From assembly GCA_017991555.1 (NCBI GenBank), contig JAGOQM010000016.1, forward strand, positions 1 to 60,688: a stretch of DNA of 60,688 bases, in the 5' to 3' direction. Source of the stretch: Neisseriaceae bacterium. Its GTDB lineage: Bacteria > Pseudomonadota > Gammaproteobacteria > Burkholderiales > Neisseriaceae. Shown here in pieces: positions 37,336 through 46,749 of the stretch. The notes under the pieces were generated by a model, which was given only the letters and a program-made list of their open reading frames with translations, was not told the origin of the DNA and ran no database searches. Made by a program: the position numbers and the translations under genes. Every line of letters begins with the position of its first letter. Within the stretch, counting starts at the first letter, position 1.

Positions 37336-37740
37336 TTACTGGCTTTTTTTCACCCCAGTTAAAGCGAATTGACCACCGCCTAAAAAGGCCAAGGCTGCTG
37401 CGGTCACCACCATAAAGATGGGGTATTCCCAACCGCCGCCCTCGTTGCCAAAGCCCCAGCCAGCAGAAAAATGCACCGTGGCCGCACCAAACAGTTGCAG
37501 TACCGCAATGGCGCTCACCCAACGGGTCCACACGCCCAACAGTAGCAAAACACCGGCCGCTACTTCAAACACCATCACGGCATAGGCCAAGATGGCTGGG
37601 TAGCCTAAAGAAGCAAAAAATTCCACCGTACCGGCTGGCGTAAACACCAACCACTTGGTTAAACCATGGGCCAAAAACATCACCCCTAAAGCCACGCGTA
37701 GCAATAGTGCGGCCAAACCGATCTGTGTGCGATCATCCAT
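37336..37740 (-). CDS. DoxX-family membrane protein
   Basis: This 134-residue protein has four hydrophobic segments and the DoxX family start (LLLRVALGVMFLAHGLTKW). DoxX-like proteins are small inner-membrane proteins, some linked to quinone or sulfur redox, most without known function. It follows ygiD after 17 bases with an AAGGA ribosome site, so the pair is co-transcribed, a common arrangement. Confidence 0.85.
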   Translation of the reverse strand: MDDRTQIGLAALLLRVALGVMFLAHGLTKWLVFTPAGTVEFFASLGYPAILAYAVMVFEVAAGVLLLLGVWTRWVSAIAVLQLFGAATVHFSAGWGFGNEGGGWEYPIFMVVTAAALAFLGGGQFALTGVKKSQ

Positions 37741-37757
37741 ACTGAATCCTTCATCTT

Positions 37758-38579
37758 TTATTGAGTTACTGAGTTTAAATAAGCGCCAGCGTCGGCGCCG
37801 AATACAAAACCGTCCATAGACAATGCCTCGTACTGAACACCGCCTTCCATCACTGCCACTGCATCACTGCCCACGCTGGCGCCTAAGGCCACCAACAAAG
37901 GCAGAAAATGTTCTTCGCTCGGGTGGGCCCGCACCGCATGCGGCGCCAAAGCCCGATAATCAACCAGGCTGGCCACGTCTTGGGCGGCCAGTTTTTCCTT
38001 CACCCATTGAGTAAACGCACCAACGTAGGGCACGACTTGGTTGCCACGGCCTAAATCCCTCAGGTTGTGGGTGAGGCTACCCGAAGCCACAATCAACACG
38101 CCCTGATCGCGTAAAGGCTGCAACAGCCGGCCCAAGTCGTAGGCCTGTTGCGCATTTAAGGGATGGGGCAAGGCCATTTGCAATACCTGCTGATCGGCCT
38201 CTGGAAACAAATAGCGTAACGGCACCCAAGCACCATGATCCAAACCTCTGTCCTGACTCACTTGGGCGGGCACGCCTGCGGCGGTCAATAGGCTTTGCAA
38301 GGTCTGCGCCCAGCCTGGTGCGCCAGCGGTGTCATAGTCCAGCTCGTAGAGCGCCGCAGGGAAACCATAAAAATCATGAATCACGCCGGGCTGCGCTTGG
38401 CCGGAAATCCCCACCTGAGCATCGGTCTGCCAATGGGCCGACACCACCAGCACCGCCTTAATGGCGTGCTTGGCCAACAGCCTTTGGCCTAAAGCTTGCA
38501 GCTTGGGGCCAACAACCCCAGGCTCGATCGCCAGCATGGGCGAACCATGGGACACAAACAGCAGCGGTAGTTGCGTCAT
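37758..38579 (-). CDS. ygiD: YgiD-type LigB-fold extradiol dioxygenase (4,5-DOPA dioxygenase)
   Basis: This 273-residue enzyme of the class III extradiol dioxygenase (LigB) fold matches YgiD and plant DODA: FVSHGSPML, VVSAHWQTD, HDFYGFP, GLDHGAWVPL, SGSLTHNL and HPSEEHFLPLL, which supply the metal-binding and catalytic histidines. Characterised members open the catechol ring of DOPA. The real substrate here could be another catechol. AAGGA ribosome site. Divergent from a LysR regulator that probably controls it. Confidence 0.88.
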   Translation of the reverse strand: MTQLPLLFVSHGSPMLAIEPGVVGPKLQALGQRLLAKHAIKAVLVVSAHWQTDAQVGISGQAQPGVIHDFYGFPAALYELDYDTAGAPGWAQTLQSLLTAAGVPAQVSQDRGLDHGAWVPLRYLFPEADQQVLQMALPHPLNAQQAYDLGRLLQPLRDQGVLIVASGSLTHNLRDLGRGNQVVPYVGAFTQWVKEKLAAQDVASLVDYRALAPHAVRAHPSEEHFLPLLVALGASVGSDAVAVMEGGVQYEALSMDGFVFGADAGAYLNSVTQ

Positions 38580-38703
38580 GGCAAAATCCTTATTAGTGTT
38601 TAAATAAACTATGCAGCTATTTTATAAGCTTATGTTTTGGTGATAAACTGGCAAAAATAGGTTTAATTATTCCGAAAAATGAGACAATCAAGCAAAGGCC
38701 ACC

Positions 38704-39618
38704 ATGCTCAAAGCCAATAAAACCCTAGAAATGACCGTGTTTGTGGCCATTATGGACAGCGGCAGCCTTGTGGGCGCGGCCGAACGCTTGAATTTATCCA
38801 AGCAGGCCATCTCCCGCCATTTAAATGCGCTAGAACAGCGCTTGAACCTGCGCCTGCTGCACCGAACCACTCGACGCCTGTCGCCCACGGAAGATGGTCG
38901 TCTGTTTTACGAGCAGGCCAAAACCATTTTGGCCGCCATTGAAGAAGCGGAAGCCTCCTTAGTCGAAGGGCAAACCAACTTCAGCGGCAAAATTTACGTC
39001 AACGTGCCGGTCAGCTTTGGGGTGCTCCATCTGGCGCCCTTATGGGAAGGCTTTTTGGCAGCCTACCCCAAGGTCACCTTAGACATTGCCTTAAACGACA
39101 GAATTGTTGATCTGGTAGAAGAAGGCTTTGACTTGGCCATCCGCATTGCCGAGCTGCCTAATTCGACCTTGGTGACCCGTAAGTTGGCCACCACCAAAGT
39201 ATTATTGTGCGCCTCACCCGATTATTTAGACGCCTATGGCACGCCACAAACGGCGCAAGACCTCAACCAGCATCGGACCCTTTCCTACAGCAACTGGTCC
39301 GACAAAGAAACCTGGGTTTTTAAAGAAAACGGCCACAAGAGCGCCTTCAACCTGCGCTCGGTGTTGCACACCAACAATGGCGACACCTGTCGCATGCTGG
39401 CGCTACAGGGCGCGGGCATCACCCTACAGCCCGATTTTTTAATTGGTGACGACGTGGCCGAAGGCCGGCTCGTGCACGTTTTACCCCAGCTCGAATTCAA
39501 AGACTTGGGCATTTATGCGGTGTATCCGTCCAGAAAACTGGTGTCTAGCCGGGTGCGCAGCCTGGTCGACTATTTAACCGTGGCTTTTAAGCAACCCTTA
39601 TGGACACAAAATCTGTAG
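38704..39618 (+). CDS. LysR-family transcriptional regulator
   Basis: This 304-residue LysR regulator has an N-terminal winged helix-turn-helix (FVAIMDSGSLVGAAERLNLSKQAISRHLNALEQRL) and a periplasmic-binding-like effector domain from about residue 90. Its sequence suits the CrgA/DsdC-like group that often governs neighbouring oxidoreductases. It is divergent from ygiD-doxX across a 124-base AT-rich gap containing the palindrome ATAAGCTTAT, a likely site. Ribosome site AAAGG. Confidence 0.86.
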   Translation: MLKANKTLEMTVFVAIMDSGSLVGAAERLNLSKQAISRHLNALEQRLNLRLLHRTTRRLSPTEDGRLFYEQAKTILAAIEEAEASLVEGQTNFSGKIYVNVPVSFGVLHLAPLWEGFLAAYPKVTLDIALNDRIVDLVEEGFDLAIRIAELPNSTLVTRKLATTKVLLCASPDYLDAYGTPQTAQDLNQHRTLSYSNWSDKETWVFKENGHKSAFNLRSVLHTNNGDTCRMLALQGAGITLQPDFLIGDDVAEGRLVHVLPQLEFKDLGIYAVYPSRKLVSSRVRSLVDYLTVAFKQPLWTQNL

Positions 39619-39943
39619 GCTTCATTCATTTTATTCTCAATCCCGAAAACTAAATTCGCGTCATGACGACGATCAAATTTAATTCAGTTAATGCTCAAAC
39701 GCTATTCATAGCTGATTCATGTCCTTGTTTTATAAGTTACTTACATTTCAGTAAGGAACAAAATCCCATCATTTTTTACTAATTTTTTCTGCAAAAACAG
39801 CCATCTGAATGTAAAAAAATTTGGCCTATTCCGGCCGCTTATGGCAAAATAGTGGCAACAATAGGCAAAAAGTACAGCATTCGATTTAAAATTGAGGCGA
39901 CTTTCGTCATAACAAACATAACAACCACTACCATACTTCAACC
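39619..39943. other. Region upstream of the formate dehydrogenase operon
   Basis: No gene is present. It is AT-rich and should contain the fdn promoter. An inverted repeat CTTAC-N6-GTAAG lies near 39740. I saw no clear FNR (TTGAT-N4-ATCAA) site and no confident -35/-10 pair. Confidence 0.4.
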
Positions 39944-39977
39944 AACAATTAGGCACATCGTTGTGCCTAATTGTTTT
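39944..39977 (+). promoter_or_regulatory. Perfect 14-base-pair leader hairpin before fdnG
   Basis: Arms AACAATTAGGCACA (39944-39957) and TGTGCCTAATTGTT (39962-39975) pair perfectly around a TCGT loop and are followed by two more T. It ends 25 bases before the fdnG start and just before its ribosome site. It could be an attenuator, a protected 5' end, or a protein-binding site; on DNA it could be an operator. Which of these applies is not shown by sequence. Confidence 0.6.
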
Positions 39978-40002
39978 GAGGCTATGGCTTTCAGGAGGTC
40001 TA

Positions 40003-43000
40003 ATGAAAGTCTCTAGGCGGCAGTTTTTTAAGATATCAGCAGCGGGCATGAGTGCCTCAAGCTTAGCGGTCATGGGCTTTATGCCGACCAATGCATGGGC
40101 CGAAGTACGCCAATACAAACTATTGCGTGCCACCGAAACCCGCAACAACTGCACCTACTGTTCCGTAGGCTGTGGCGTGCTGATGTACAGCATGGGCGAC
40201 GGCGCGATCAACGCCAAAGCCGAAATTTTCCACATCGAAGGCGACCCTGACCATCCGGTAAGCCGCGGCTCACTGTGCCCCAAAGGCGCCAGCTTAATCG
40301 ACTTTATTCACAGCGAATCACGCCAGAAATACCCTGAAGTACGCGAACCAGGCAGCGACCATTGGAAGCGCATTTCATGGGAAGAAGCCAACCTGCGCAT
40401 CGCCAAACACATGAAGGCCGACCGTGACGCCAACTTCGTCGCCAAAGGCGTTGATGGCACCACGGTGAACCGTTGGTTGACCACCGGCATGTTGACCGCC
40501 TCAGCGGGCTCCAACGAAACCGGTATTCTGTCGCAAAAATTCATCCGTACCTTAGGCATTGTCGCCACCGATGCGCAAGCACGCGTGTGCCATGGCCCGA
40601 CCGTATCGGCCTTGGCCTCGACCTTTGGTCGTGGCGCCATGACCAATACCTGGGTCGACATCAAAAACGCCGACTTCATTTTGGTGATGGGTGGCAACGC
40701 GGCCGAAGCGCACCCCGTGGGCTTTAAATGGGCCATTGAAGCGAAGAAACAAAAAGGCACCAAGCTATACGTGGTTGACCCACGTTTTAACCGTACCGCG
40801 GCCGTGGCCGACGAATACGTGCCGATTCGCTCTGGTTCTGACATTGCCTTCTTGGGCGGCGTGATCAACTGGTTGATCGCCAACGACAAAATCCAATGGG
40901 AATACGTTAAGGCTTACACCAACGCCACCCTAATCGTAGACGAAAAATTTGAGTTTAACGACGGCATCTTTAGTGGTTACGACGAAAGCATCAGCAAATA
41001 CGATCAAGACAGCTGGTTCTATGAGCTAGACGCTCAGGGCAATGCCAAAACCGACGACACCCTACAGCACCCACGCTGCGTGTGGAACCTGATGAAGGCA
41101 CACTACGCGCGTTATACCCCAGAATTTGTCAGCAGCATTACCGGTAGCCCAGTAGAAGGCTTCTTAAAAGTGTGTGCGGCCCTGGGTGAAACCTCTGCCC
41201 CCAACAAAGCCGGCACCATTTTGTACGCTTTGGGCTGGACTCAGCACACCACTGGTTCACAAATCATCCGTACCATGTGCATGGTTCAATTGCTATTGGG
41301 CAACATCGGCATGTCTGGCGGCGGCGTGAATGCGCTGCGTGGTCACTCGAACATTCAAGGCCTGTCAGACTTAGGCCTGTTGTCGACCATGTTACCAGGC
41401 TACTTGGGCCTACCAAACGAATTTAAGCACCGCAACTGGGCTGAGTACATCAATGGCATTACTCCTAAAGCCGTGCGTCCGAACCAATTAAACTACTGGA
41501 GCAACACCCCGAAATTTGCGGTGAGCCTAATGAAGTGGTTCTGGGGCGAAAACGCCACCAAAGAAAACGATTGGGGCTTCGACTGGTTGCCTAAGTGGGA
41601 CAAAATGTACGACATCATTCAGATGACCGAAATGATGGACAAAGGCGAGATGAACGGCCTGATCGTGCAAGGCTTTAACGCCGGCGCTTCTTTCCCTGAT
41701 TCGAACAAAGTGCGTCGTGCCTTCTCAAAACTGAAGTACATGGTGGTGATTGACCCATTACACACCGAAACCGGTTCGTTCTGGTACAACGAAGGCGGCA
41801 GCGCCCCGGGCGAAATGGCCGACATTCAAACCGAAGTCTTCCGCTTGCCTTCTTGCTGCTTTGCCGAAGAGAACGGCTCAATTGCCAACTCTAGCCGCTG
41901 GCTACAGTGGCACTGGAAAGGTGCCGACGCGCCGGGTGAAGCCCGTCCTGACACCGCCATTTTGGGCCACTTATTCCTGACCTTGCGTGACATGTATCGC
42001 AAAGAAGGCGGCGCCACGCCAGAGCCGATTTTGAACGTAGACTGGACCTTCCACAACCCTTACGACCCTACGCCAGAAGAATTGGCCATGCAGTCTAACG
42101 GTAAAGCCTTGGCCGACATTAAGGACGCCAACGGCAACGTCATCGTCAAAAAAGGACAACAGGTTGCTGGTTTCCATCAGCTGCAAGACGATGGCTCGAC
42201 CTCGTGCGCCTGCTGGGTGTACTCCGGCCAATGGACCGAGGAAGGCAACCTTATGGCTCGCCGCGACAACACCGACACCGGTTTGGGCAACACCCCTGGC
42301 TGGTCGTTTGCCTGGCCTGCCAACCGCCGTATTTTATACAACCGTGCCTCATGTGACCCTCAAGGCAAACCTTGGGACCCTAATCGCGAAGTCATTAAAT
42401 GGATGGGCGATCACTGGGGCGGCGCCGACGTGGCCGACTTTAAAAACACCGAAGCACCGGGCAGCGGCATGAATCCGTTCATCATGAACGAAGAAGGCGT
42501 GGGCCGTTTGTTCTCTACCCGTAAGCTGGTCGATGGGCCTTTCCCGGTTCACTACGAGCCAATGGAAAGCCCAATTGGGGTCAACCCAATGCACCCGAAA
42601 GTGTTCAACAGCCCAGCCGTGCGGATGTTTAAAGACGACCGTGCGAACTTAGGCACCCACGAAAACTTCCCGTACGTGGGCACCACCTATCGTTTGACCG
42701 AGCACTTCCAGTTCTGGACCAAAACCGTGAAGCTGTTGGCCATTGCCCAGCCAGAACAGTTTGTTGAAATTGGCGAAGTCTTGGCCAAAGAAAAAGGCAT
42801 TAAGGCCGGTGATTGGGTGAAAGTCAGCTCTAATCGCGGCTTCATTAAAGCCAAAGCCGTCGTCACCAAGCGCATCATGGCCCTAAACGTCCACGACCAA
42901 GTCGTGCACCAAATTGGGATTCCATTGCACTGGGGCTGGGAAGGCGAAGCCAAAAAAGGCTACTTGGCCAACAACCTGACTTCATCGGTAGGAGACTGTA

Positions 43001-43053
43001 ATACGCAAACTCCTGAGTACAAAACGTTCCTAGTGAACTTAGAGAAAGCTTAA
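40003..43053 (+). CDS. fdnG: Formate dehydrogenase-N/O alpha subunit (Cys form)
   Basis: This 1016-residue catalytic subunit of respiratory formate dehydrogenase oxidises formate to CO2 in the periplasm. It has a twin-arginine signal (SRRQFFKIS), a 4Fe-4S set (C50, C53, C57, C92) and molybdopterin-guanine-dinucleotide domains. The active-site residue, selenocysteine 196 in E. coli FdnG, is cysteine here ([10 protein letters not shown]196, codon TGC), so no selenium machinery is needed. The ATG at 40003 has a consensus AGGAGG site and gives nearly the E. coli length; an upstream in-frame ATG at 39961 lies inside the leader hairpin. First gene of fdnGHI. Confidence 0.95.
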   Translation: MKVSRRQFFKISAAGMSASSLAVMGFMPTNAWAEVRQYKLLRATETRNNCTYCSVGCGVLMYSMGDGAINAKAEIFHIEGDPDHPVSRGSLCPKGASLIDFIHSESRQKYPEVREPGSDHWKRISWEEANLRIAKHMKADRDANFVAKGVDGTTVNRWLTTGMLTASAGSNETGILSQKFIRTLGIVATDAQARVCHGPTVSALASTFGRGAMTNTWVDIKNADFILVMGGNAAEAHPVGFKWAIEAKKQKGTKLYVVDPRFNRTAAVADEYVPIRSGSDIAFLGGVINWLIANDKIQWEYVKAYTNATLIVDEKFEFNDGIFSGYDESISKYDQDSWFYELDAQGNAKTDDTLQHPRCVWNLMKAHYARYTPEFVSSITGSPVEGFLKVCAALGETSAPNKAGTILYALGWTQHTTGSQIIRTMCMVQLLLGNIGMSGGGVNALRGHSNIQGLSDLGLLSTMLPGYLGLPNEFKHRNWAEYINGITPKAVRPNQLNYWSNTPKFAVSLMKWFWGENATKENDWGFDWLPKWDKMYDIIQMTEMMDKGEMNGLIVQGFNAGASFPDSNKVRRAFSKLKYMVVIDPLHTETGSFWYNEGGSAPGEMADIQTEVFRLPSCCFAEENGSIANSSRWLQWHWKGADAPGEARPDTAILGHLFLTLRDMYRKEGGATPEPILNVDWTFHNPYDPTPEELAMQSNGKALADIKDANGNVIVKKGQQVAGFHQLQDDGSTSCACWVYSGQWTEEGNLMARRDNTDTGLGNTPGWSFAWPANRRILYNRASCDPQGKPWDPNREVIKWMGDHWGGADVADFKNTEAPGSGMNPFIMNEEGVGRLFSTRKLVDGPFPVHYEPMESPIGVNPMHPKVFNSPAVRMFKDDRANLGTHENFPYVGTTYRLTEHFQFWTKTVKLLAIAQPEQFVEIGEVLAKEKGIKAGDWVKVSSNRGFIKAKAVVTKRIMALNVHDQVVHQIGIPLHWGWEGEAKKGYLANNLTSSVGDCNTQTPEYKTFLVNLEKA

Positions 43054-43064
43054 GGAGGCCCATC

Positions 43065-43970
43065 ATGGCATTACAATCTCTGGACATTTTGCGCCGCTCT
43101 GCCACCGCAGACATGACCCCGCCACCGCAAGCGCGCCAACACATTGAAGTGGCTAAACTGATCGACGTGAGCACCTGTATTGGCTGTAAAGCCTGTCAGG
43201 TGGCCTGTTCGGAATGGAACGACATTCGCGACGAAGTCGGTGAGTGTGTCGGCATCTACGACAACCCCATCGACCTAACCGCCGATGCGTGGACGGTGAT
43301 GCGCTTTAGCGAAACCGAAGAAAACGGCAAGCTAGAGTGGCTGATTCGTAAAGATGGCTGTATGCACTGTGCCGAGCCAGGCTGTTTAAAAGCCTGTCCG
43401 TCACCGGGCGCCATCATTCAGTACACCAACGGCATCGTCGACTTCCATGAAGAAAACTGCATTGGCTGTGGCTACTGTATTTCTGGCTGTCCCTTTAACG
43501 TCCCGCGCATTTCTAAGAAAGACAACCGTGCCTACAAATGCACCTTGTGTTCTGACCGCGTGGCCGTGGGCCAAGAACCTGCCTGTGTGAAAACCTGTCC
43601 AACCGGCGCCATTCAGTTTGGCTCGAAGGAAGACATGAAGCTGGTGGCCGAAGAGCGCATTAAGGACTTAAACACCCGCGGTTACGACAACGCTGGCCTG
43701 TATGATCCTCAAGGCGTGGGCGGCACCCACGTGATGTACGTACTGCATCACGCCGACAAGCCGGAGCTGTACAGCGGCTTGCCTAAAGACCCAGCCATCA
43801 GCACCACCGTCAAACTGTGGAAAGGCTTGCTCAAACCGTTGGCCACCGTCGGCGTTGCCGCTGCCGGCCTGTTTGGTTTCTTCCACTACATTACCGTTGG
43901 CCCTAACAAAGCCGATGAGGAAGAACCCGACATCATCAAACCTGATGACCACAAGGAGACCAAACAATGA
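43065..43970 (+). CDS. fdnH: Formate dehydrogenase iron-sulfur (beta) subunit
   Basis: This 301-residue electron-transfer subunit has four 4Fe-4S cysteine groups: [38 protein letters not shown], and CTLCSD with CVKTCPT. One transmembrane helix lies near the end (about 253-275), followed by a charged tail. It passes electrons from the molybdenum subunit to the cytochrome b subunit. It starts 11 bases after fdnG with an AGGAGG site and overlaps fdnI by 4 bases. Confidence 0.95.
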   Translation: MALQSLDILRRSATADMTPPPQARQHIEVAKLIDVSTCIGCKACQVACSEWNDIRDEVGECVGIYDNPIDLTADAWTVMRFSETEENGKLEWLIRKDGCMHCAEPGCLKACPSPGAIIQYTNGIVDFHEENCIGCGYCISGCPFNVPRISKKDNRAYKCTLCSDRVAVGQEPACVKTCPTGAIQFGSKEDMKLVAEERIKDLNTRGYDNAGLYDPQGVGGTHVMYVLHHADKPELYSGLPKDPAISTTVKLWKGLLKPLATVGVAAAGLFGFFHYITVGPNKADEEEPDIIKPDDHKETKQ

Positions 43971-44617
43971 AGAAAAAACTAATTCAACGGTATAACGCCG
44001 CCGAGCGGATTAACCACTGGATTGTGGCCATCAGCTTCGTGCTGCTTGCCATTTCTGGTTTGGCTTTTTTCTACCCTGCGTTTTTCTGGTTGTCGAACGT
44101 ATTTGGCACGCCGCAGCTGGCGCGCATCATCCACCCCTTCGTGGGGGTGTTGATGTTCGTGGCCTTCGTGCGCCAGTTCTTCCGTTACTACCACCACAAC
44201 TTCTTGAATAAAGAAGACGTCAAGTGGATGACTTCAGTGGGTAAAATCCTGAAGGGTGAAGAAGTGGGTGACACGGGTAAATACAATGCTGGTCAGAAAA
44301 TGATGTTCTGGGTGATGTGTACCTGTATGCTGACCCTCATCATCACCGGCGTGATGGCTTGGCGCCCATACTTTGCTGAATTCTTCCCGATTCCGCTGAT
44401 TCGCATCGCCCTACTGCTGCACGCAGCAGCAGCCTTGGCCTTGATCGCCAGCATTATTGTGCACGTGTACGCCGCGATTTGGATTCGTGGCACCATCAAC
44501 GCCATGGTGGAAGGCACCGTGACCGAGAACTGGGCCAAGAAACACCATCCGCGCTGGTATCGTGAAGTCACTGGCAAAGACAGTGGCCATCACGACAATA
44601 CCCCGAAGAAAAAATAA
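43967..44617 (+). CDS. fdnI: Formate dehydrogenase cytochrome b556 (gamma) subunit
   Basis: This 216-residue membrane protein with four helices and conserved histidines ([33 protein letters not shown] and IVHVYAAIW) binds the two b hemes that carry electrons to quinone. Start overlaps the fdnH stop (ATGA). Length matches the family. Confidence 0.93.
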   Translation: MKKKLIQRYNAAERINHWIVAISFVLLAISGLAFFYPAFFWLSNVFGTPQLARIIHPFVGVLMFVAFVRQFFRYYHHNFLNKEDVKWMTSVGKILKGEEVGDTGKYNAGQKMMFWVMCTCMLTLIITGVMAWRPYFAEFFPIPLIRIALLLHAAAALALIASIIVHVYAAIWIRGTINAMVEGTVTENWAKKHHPRWYREVTGKDSGHHDNTPKKK

Positions 44618-44630
44618 GCCTTACCTCAAC

Positions 44631-44658
44631 AACAGCCAGTATTGTTATACTGGCTGTT
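44631..44658 (+). other. Perfect 12-base-pair hairpin after fdnI
   Basis: Arms AACAGCCAGTAT and ATACTGGCTGTT around a TGTT loop, with no T-run. It lies between fdnI and fdhD. It may separate or stabilise the fdnGHI message while allowing some read-through into fdhD. Confidence 0.6.
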
Positions 44659-44689
44659 ATGCTTTCTCACCCTTATCTAAAGAGCCCGT

Positions 44690-45508
44690 ATGACTGCGAT
44701 CACGCCCGAGTATCAGCCCACCGCCAGCAAGCCCATCCTCAAGCATGAGGGCGACCATGCCCTGGTGGCGGCCGAAGACATTCTGATCGAAGAAGTACCC
44801 GTGGCCTTAACCTATAATGGCATTTCCCACGCCGTACTGCTGGCTTCGCCCTGTGACCTGGCGTATTTCGCCCTCGGCTTTAGCCTCAGCGAAGGCATTC
44901 TTAGCCACGCGGCCCAGCTGTACGACACCGAGGTGATCCACACCAGCGCCGGCATTGAAGTGCGCCTCGAGATTGCGACCGAACGCTTTGTCGGCCTCAA
45001 AGAACGTCGCCGCACCCTGGCTGGCCGAACCGGTTGTGGCCTGTGTGGCGTCGAAAACCTCAGCGCCGTGTCGCGCACCCTTCGCCCCATTCAACGCGGC
45101 CCCGCCATCCCTCTGGCGGCGTTGCCTAAAGCCCTTGAGGCCTTCCCCCAGGCCCAGCCCCTGCGCGCGCTGTCTGGCGCCATTCACGGCGCCGCCTGGG
45201 TCAGCCGCGACGGGGACATCATCAAGGTGTTTGAAGACGTGGGCAGGCATAATGCCTTAGACAAACTGGTGGGCTGGCTCAGCAAAACCGAACAAGACGT
45301 TCAGCAAGGCTTTGCCCTGGTGTCGAGCCGCGCCAGCTACGAAATGGTGCAAAAATCAGCCACCATCGGCATCGGTTGCCTGGTGGCGGTTTCCGCCCCC
45401 ACCGCTTTTGCAGTCGACCTGGCCGAACAGGTCGGCATGACCCTGGTGGGCTTTGCCCGCCCCCACAAACAGAATATTTACACGCATCCACAAGGCTTAA
45501 TCGCTTAG
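44690..45508 (+). CDS. fdhD: FdhD sulfurtransferase for formate dehydrogenase
   Basis: This 272-residue FdhD protein carries the family cysteine pair in TGCGLCGVENL (C116, C119; compare C121 and C124 in E. coli). FdhD moves sulfur from IscS to the bis-MGD cofactor of formate dehydrogenase, which is essential for activity. It lies directly after fdnGHI. The conserved HGAAWVS-type segment and the DVGRHNALDK motif support the call. Confidence 0.94.
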   Translation: MTAITPEYQPTASKPILKHEGDHALVAAEDILIEEVPVALTYNGISHAVLLASPCDLAYFALGFSLSEGILSHAAQLYDTEVIHTSAGIEVRLEIATERFVGLKERRRTLAGRTGCGLCGVENLSAVSRTLRPIQRGPAIPLAALPKALEAFPQAQPLRALSGAIHGAAWVSRDGDIIKVFEDVGRHNALDKLVGWLSKTEQDVQQGFALVSSRASYEMVQKSATIGIGCLVAVSAPTAFAVDLAEQVGMTLVGFARPHKQNIYTHPQGLIA

Positions 45509-45562
45509 CGCCCTGCGCCAGCCACGCCACCGATGCGCCGCCCCTCATAACAGGAGAGTTTC

Positions 45563-46489
45563 ATGGCCCAAACCACGCCCATCAGCACCCCAGAAAAGAT
45601 TGCTCAATCATCTTCCTCCATGATGCCTGATTTTTATCTTAAGCCCGATGCCGCCGTGTTCCAAAAACGCGCCGCACGCTTTAACAGTCTGGCGACAGAG
45701 CATGAGCTAGGGGCCTTTTTGACCTTCCTCGGCCAAATCACTCAGGCACAACACGACGCTTTATCGACCCTAGGCAACCTGGTTCATCCCAGCGCCAACG
45801 GCTTAGTGCCCTATCACAAAAACCAAGTGGCCCTGCCCGCCGAATGGCAAGCGGTGTTACACAGCATTTTGACCAGCGTGGCAGGCACTGCGCCGACGGC
45901 CACCGCCGCGATCATTGCCTCGTTGCAACAGCAAGACGCCGATACTTTAAACGCCTGGGCCCAAGCCGCCCTCAGCGAGGAGGATAAAACAGGCCTAAGC
46001 GACAAAGGCATCAAGCTGTTTATTCTGGCCGCCCTACAGGTGATCTGGGCCCACTGGGCCATCAGCTCGGCCAAGGACGACTGGCAGGCGCTAGACTATT
46101 TGGGCAAGGTTCAAAAAGACACCTGCCCTTGCTGTGGCAGCCAAGCCGTGGCCAGCGTGATCAAAATCGACAGCAAACTGGTCAACCTACGCTACGTGCA
46201 TTGTCCGCTGTGTCAGTCGCAGTGGAACATGATTCGCGCCCGCTGCACCTATTGCGATTCCAATAAAAACGTTGAATTGCACAGCATTGCCGAACAAAAA
46301 GCCGCCCCCTATAAAAGCGTACAGGCCGAAAGCTGTGTCGATTGCCACGGCTACCGTAAGGTATTCGCAATGAGCAAAGACCAAATGGTCGACCCCATTG
46401 CCGACGACGTGGCGTCATTGGCCCTAGACCTGCTGATGAACGACACCGAATACGCGCGCGGCGGCGAAAACCCCTTCATTTTGGTGTAA
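45563..46489 (+). CDS. fdhE: FdhE formate dehydrogenase accessory protein
   Basis: This 308-residue FdhE protein has a helical N-terminal half and a C-terminal rubredoxin-like region with four cysteine pairs (CPCCGS, CPLCQSQW, CTYCDS, CVDCHGY). It helps assemble respiratory formate dehydrogenase, probably by handling the iron-containing subunits. It starts 54 bases after fdhD with an AGGAGA site and is followed by a terminator closing the whole formate gene set. Confidence 0.93.
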   Translation: MAQTTPISTPEKIAQSSSSMMPDFYLKPDAAVFQKRAARFNSLATEHELGAFLTFLGQITQAQHDALSTLGNLVHPSANGLVPYHKNQVALPAEWQAVLHSILTSVAGTAPTATAAIIASLQQQDADTLNAWAQAALSEEDKTGLSDKGIKLFILAALQVIWAHWAISSAKDDWQALDYLGKVQKDTCPCCGSQAVASVIKIDSKLVNLRYVHCPLCQSQWNMIRARCTYCDSNKNVELHSIAEQKAAPYKSVQAESCVDCHGYRKVFAMSKDQMVDPIADDVASLALDLLMNDTEYARGGENPFILV

Positions 46490-46508
46490 GCCTCGCGAAA
46501 CCAACCCA

Positions 46509-46538
46509 CCCCGTGACCGACTGGCTGCGGGGTTTTTT
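46509..46538 (+). terminator. Intrinsic terminator after fdhE
   Basis: Stem CCCCG and CGGGG with a 14-base loop, followed by six T. The stem is short but GC-only and well placed. Confidence 0.75.
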
Positions 46539-46749
46539 AATGTGTGCCACCGGTGAGGTGCCTAAGCGCCTGGCCACCCCTGCCAACCAGCACAACACAG
46601 GCCACGCAGCCATCTGACCAAGCAGCCTTTGGGCCCGCTAAAATAAAACCCTTTTATCCAAATCAATTTTCTATGTTTCAACTCTTCACTTAAGCGTATA
46701 ATTATCCACTCTTTAATTTAAGCATGATGTCCTACCAACGGCCGCGTGC

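Noticed and set aside
39619..39943. FNR or NarL site before fdnG
   Set aside because: Only partial half-sites were seen; no full TTGAT-N4-ATCAA or clear NarL heptamer pair.
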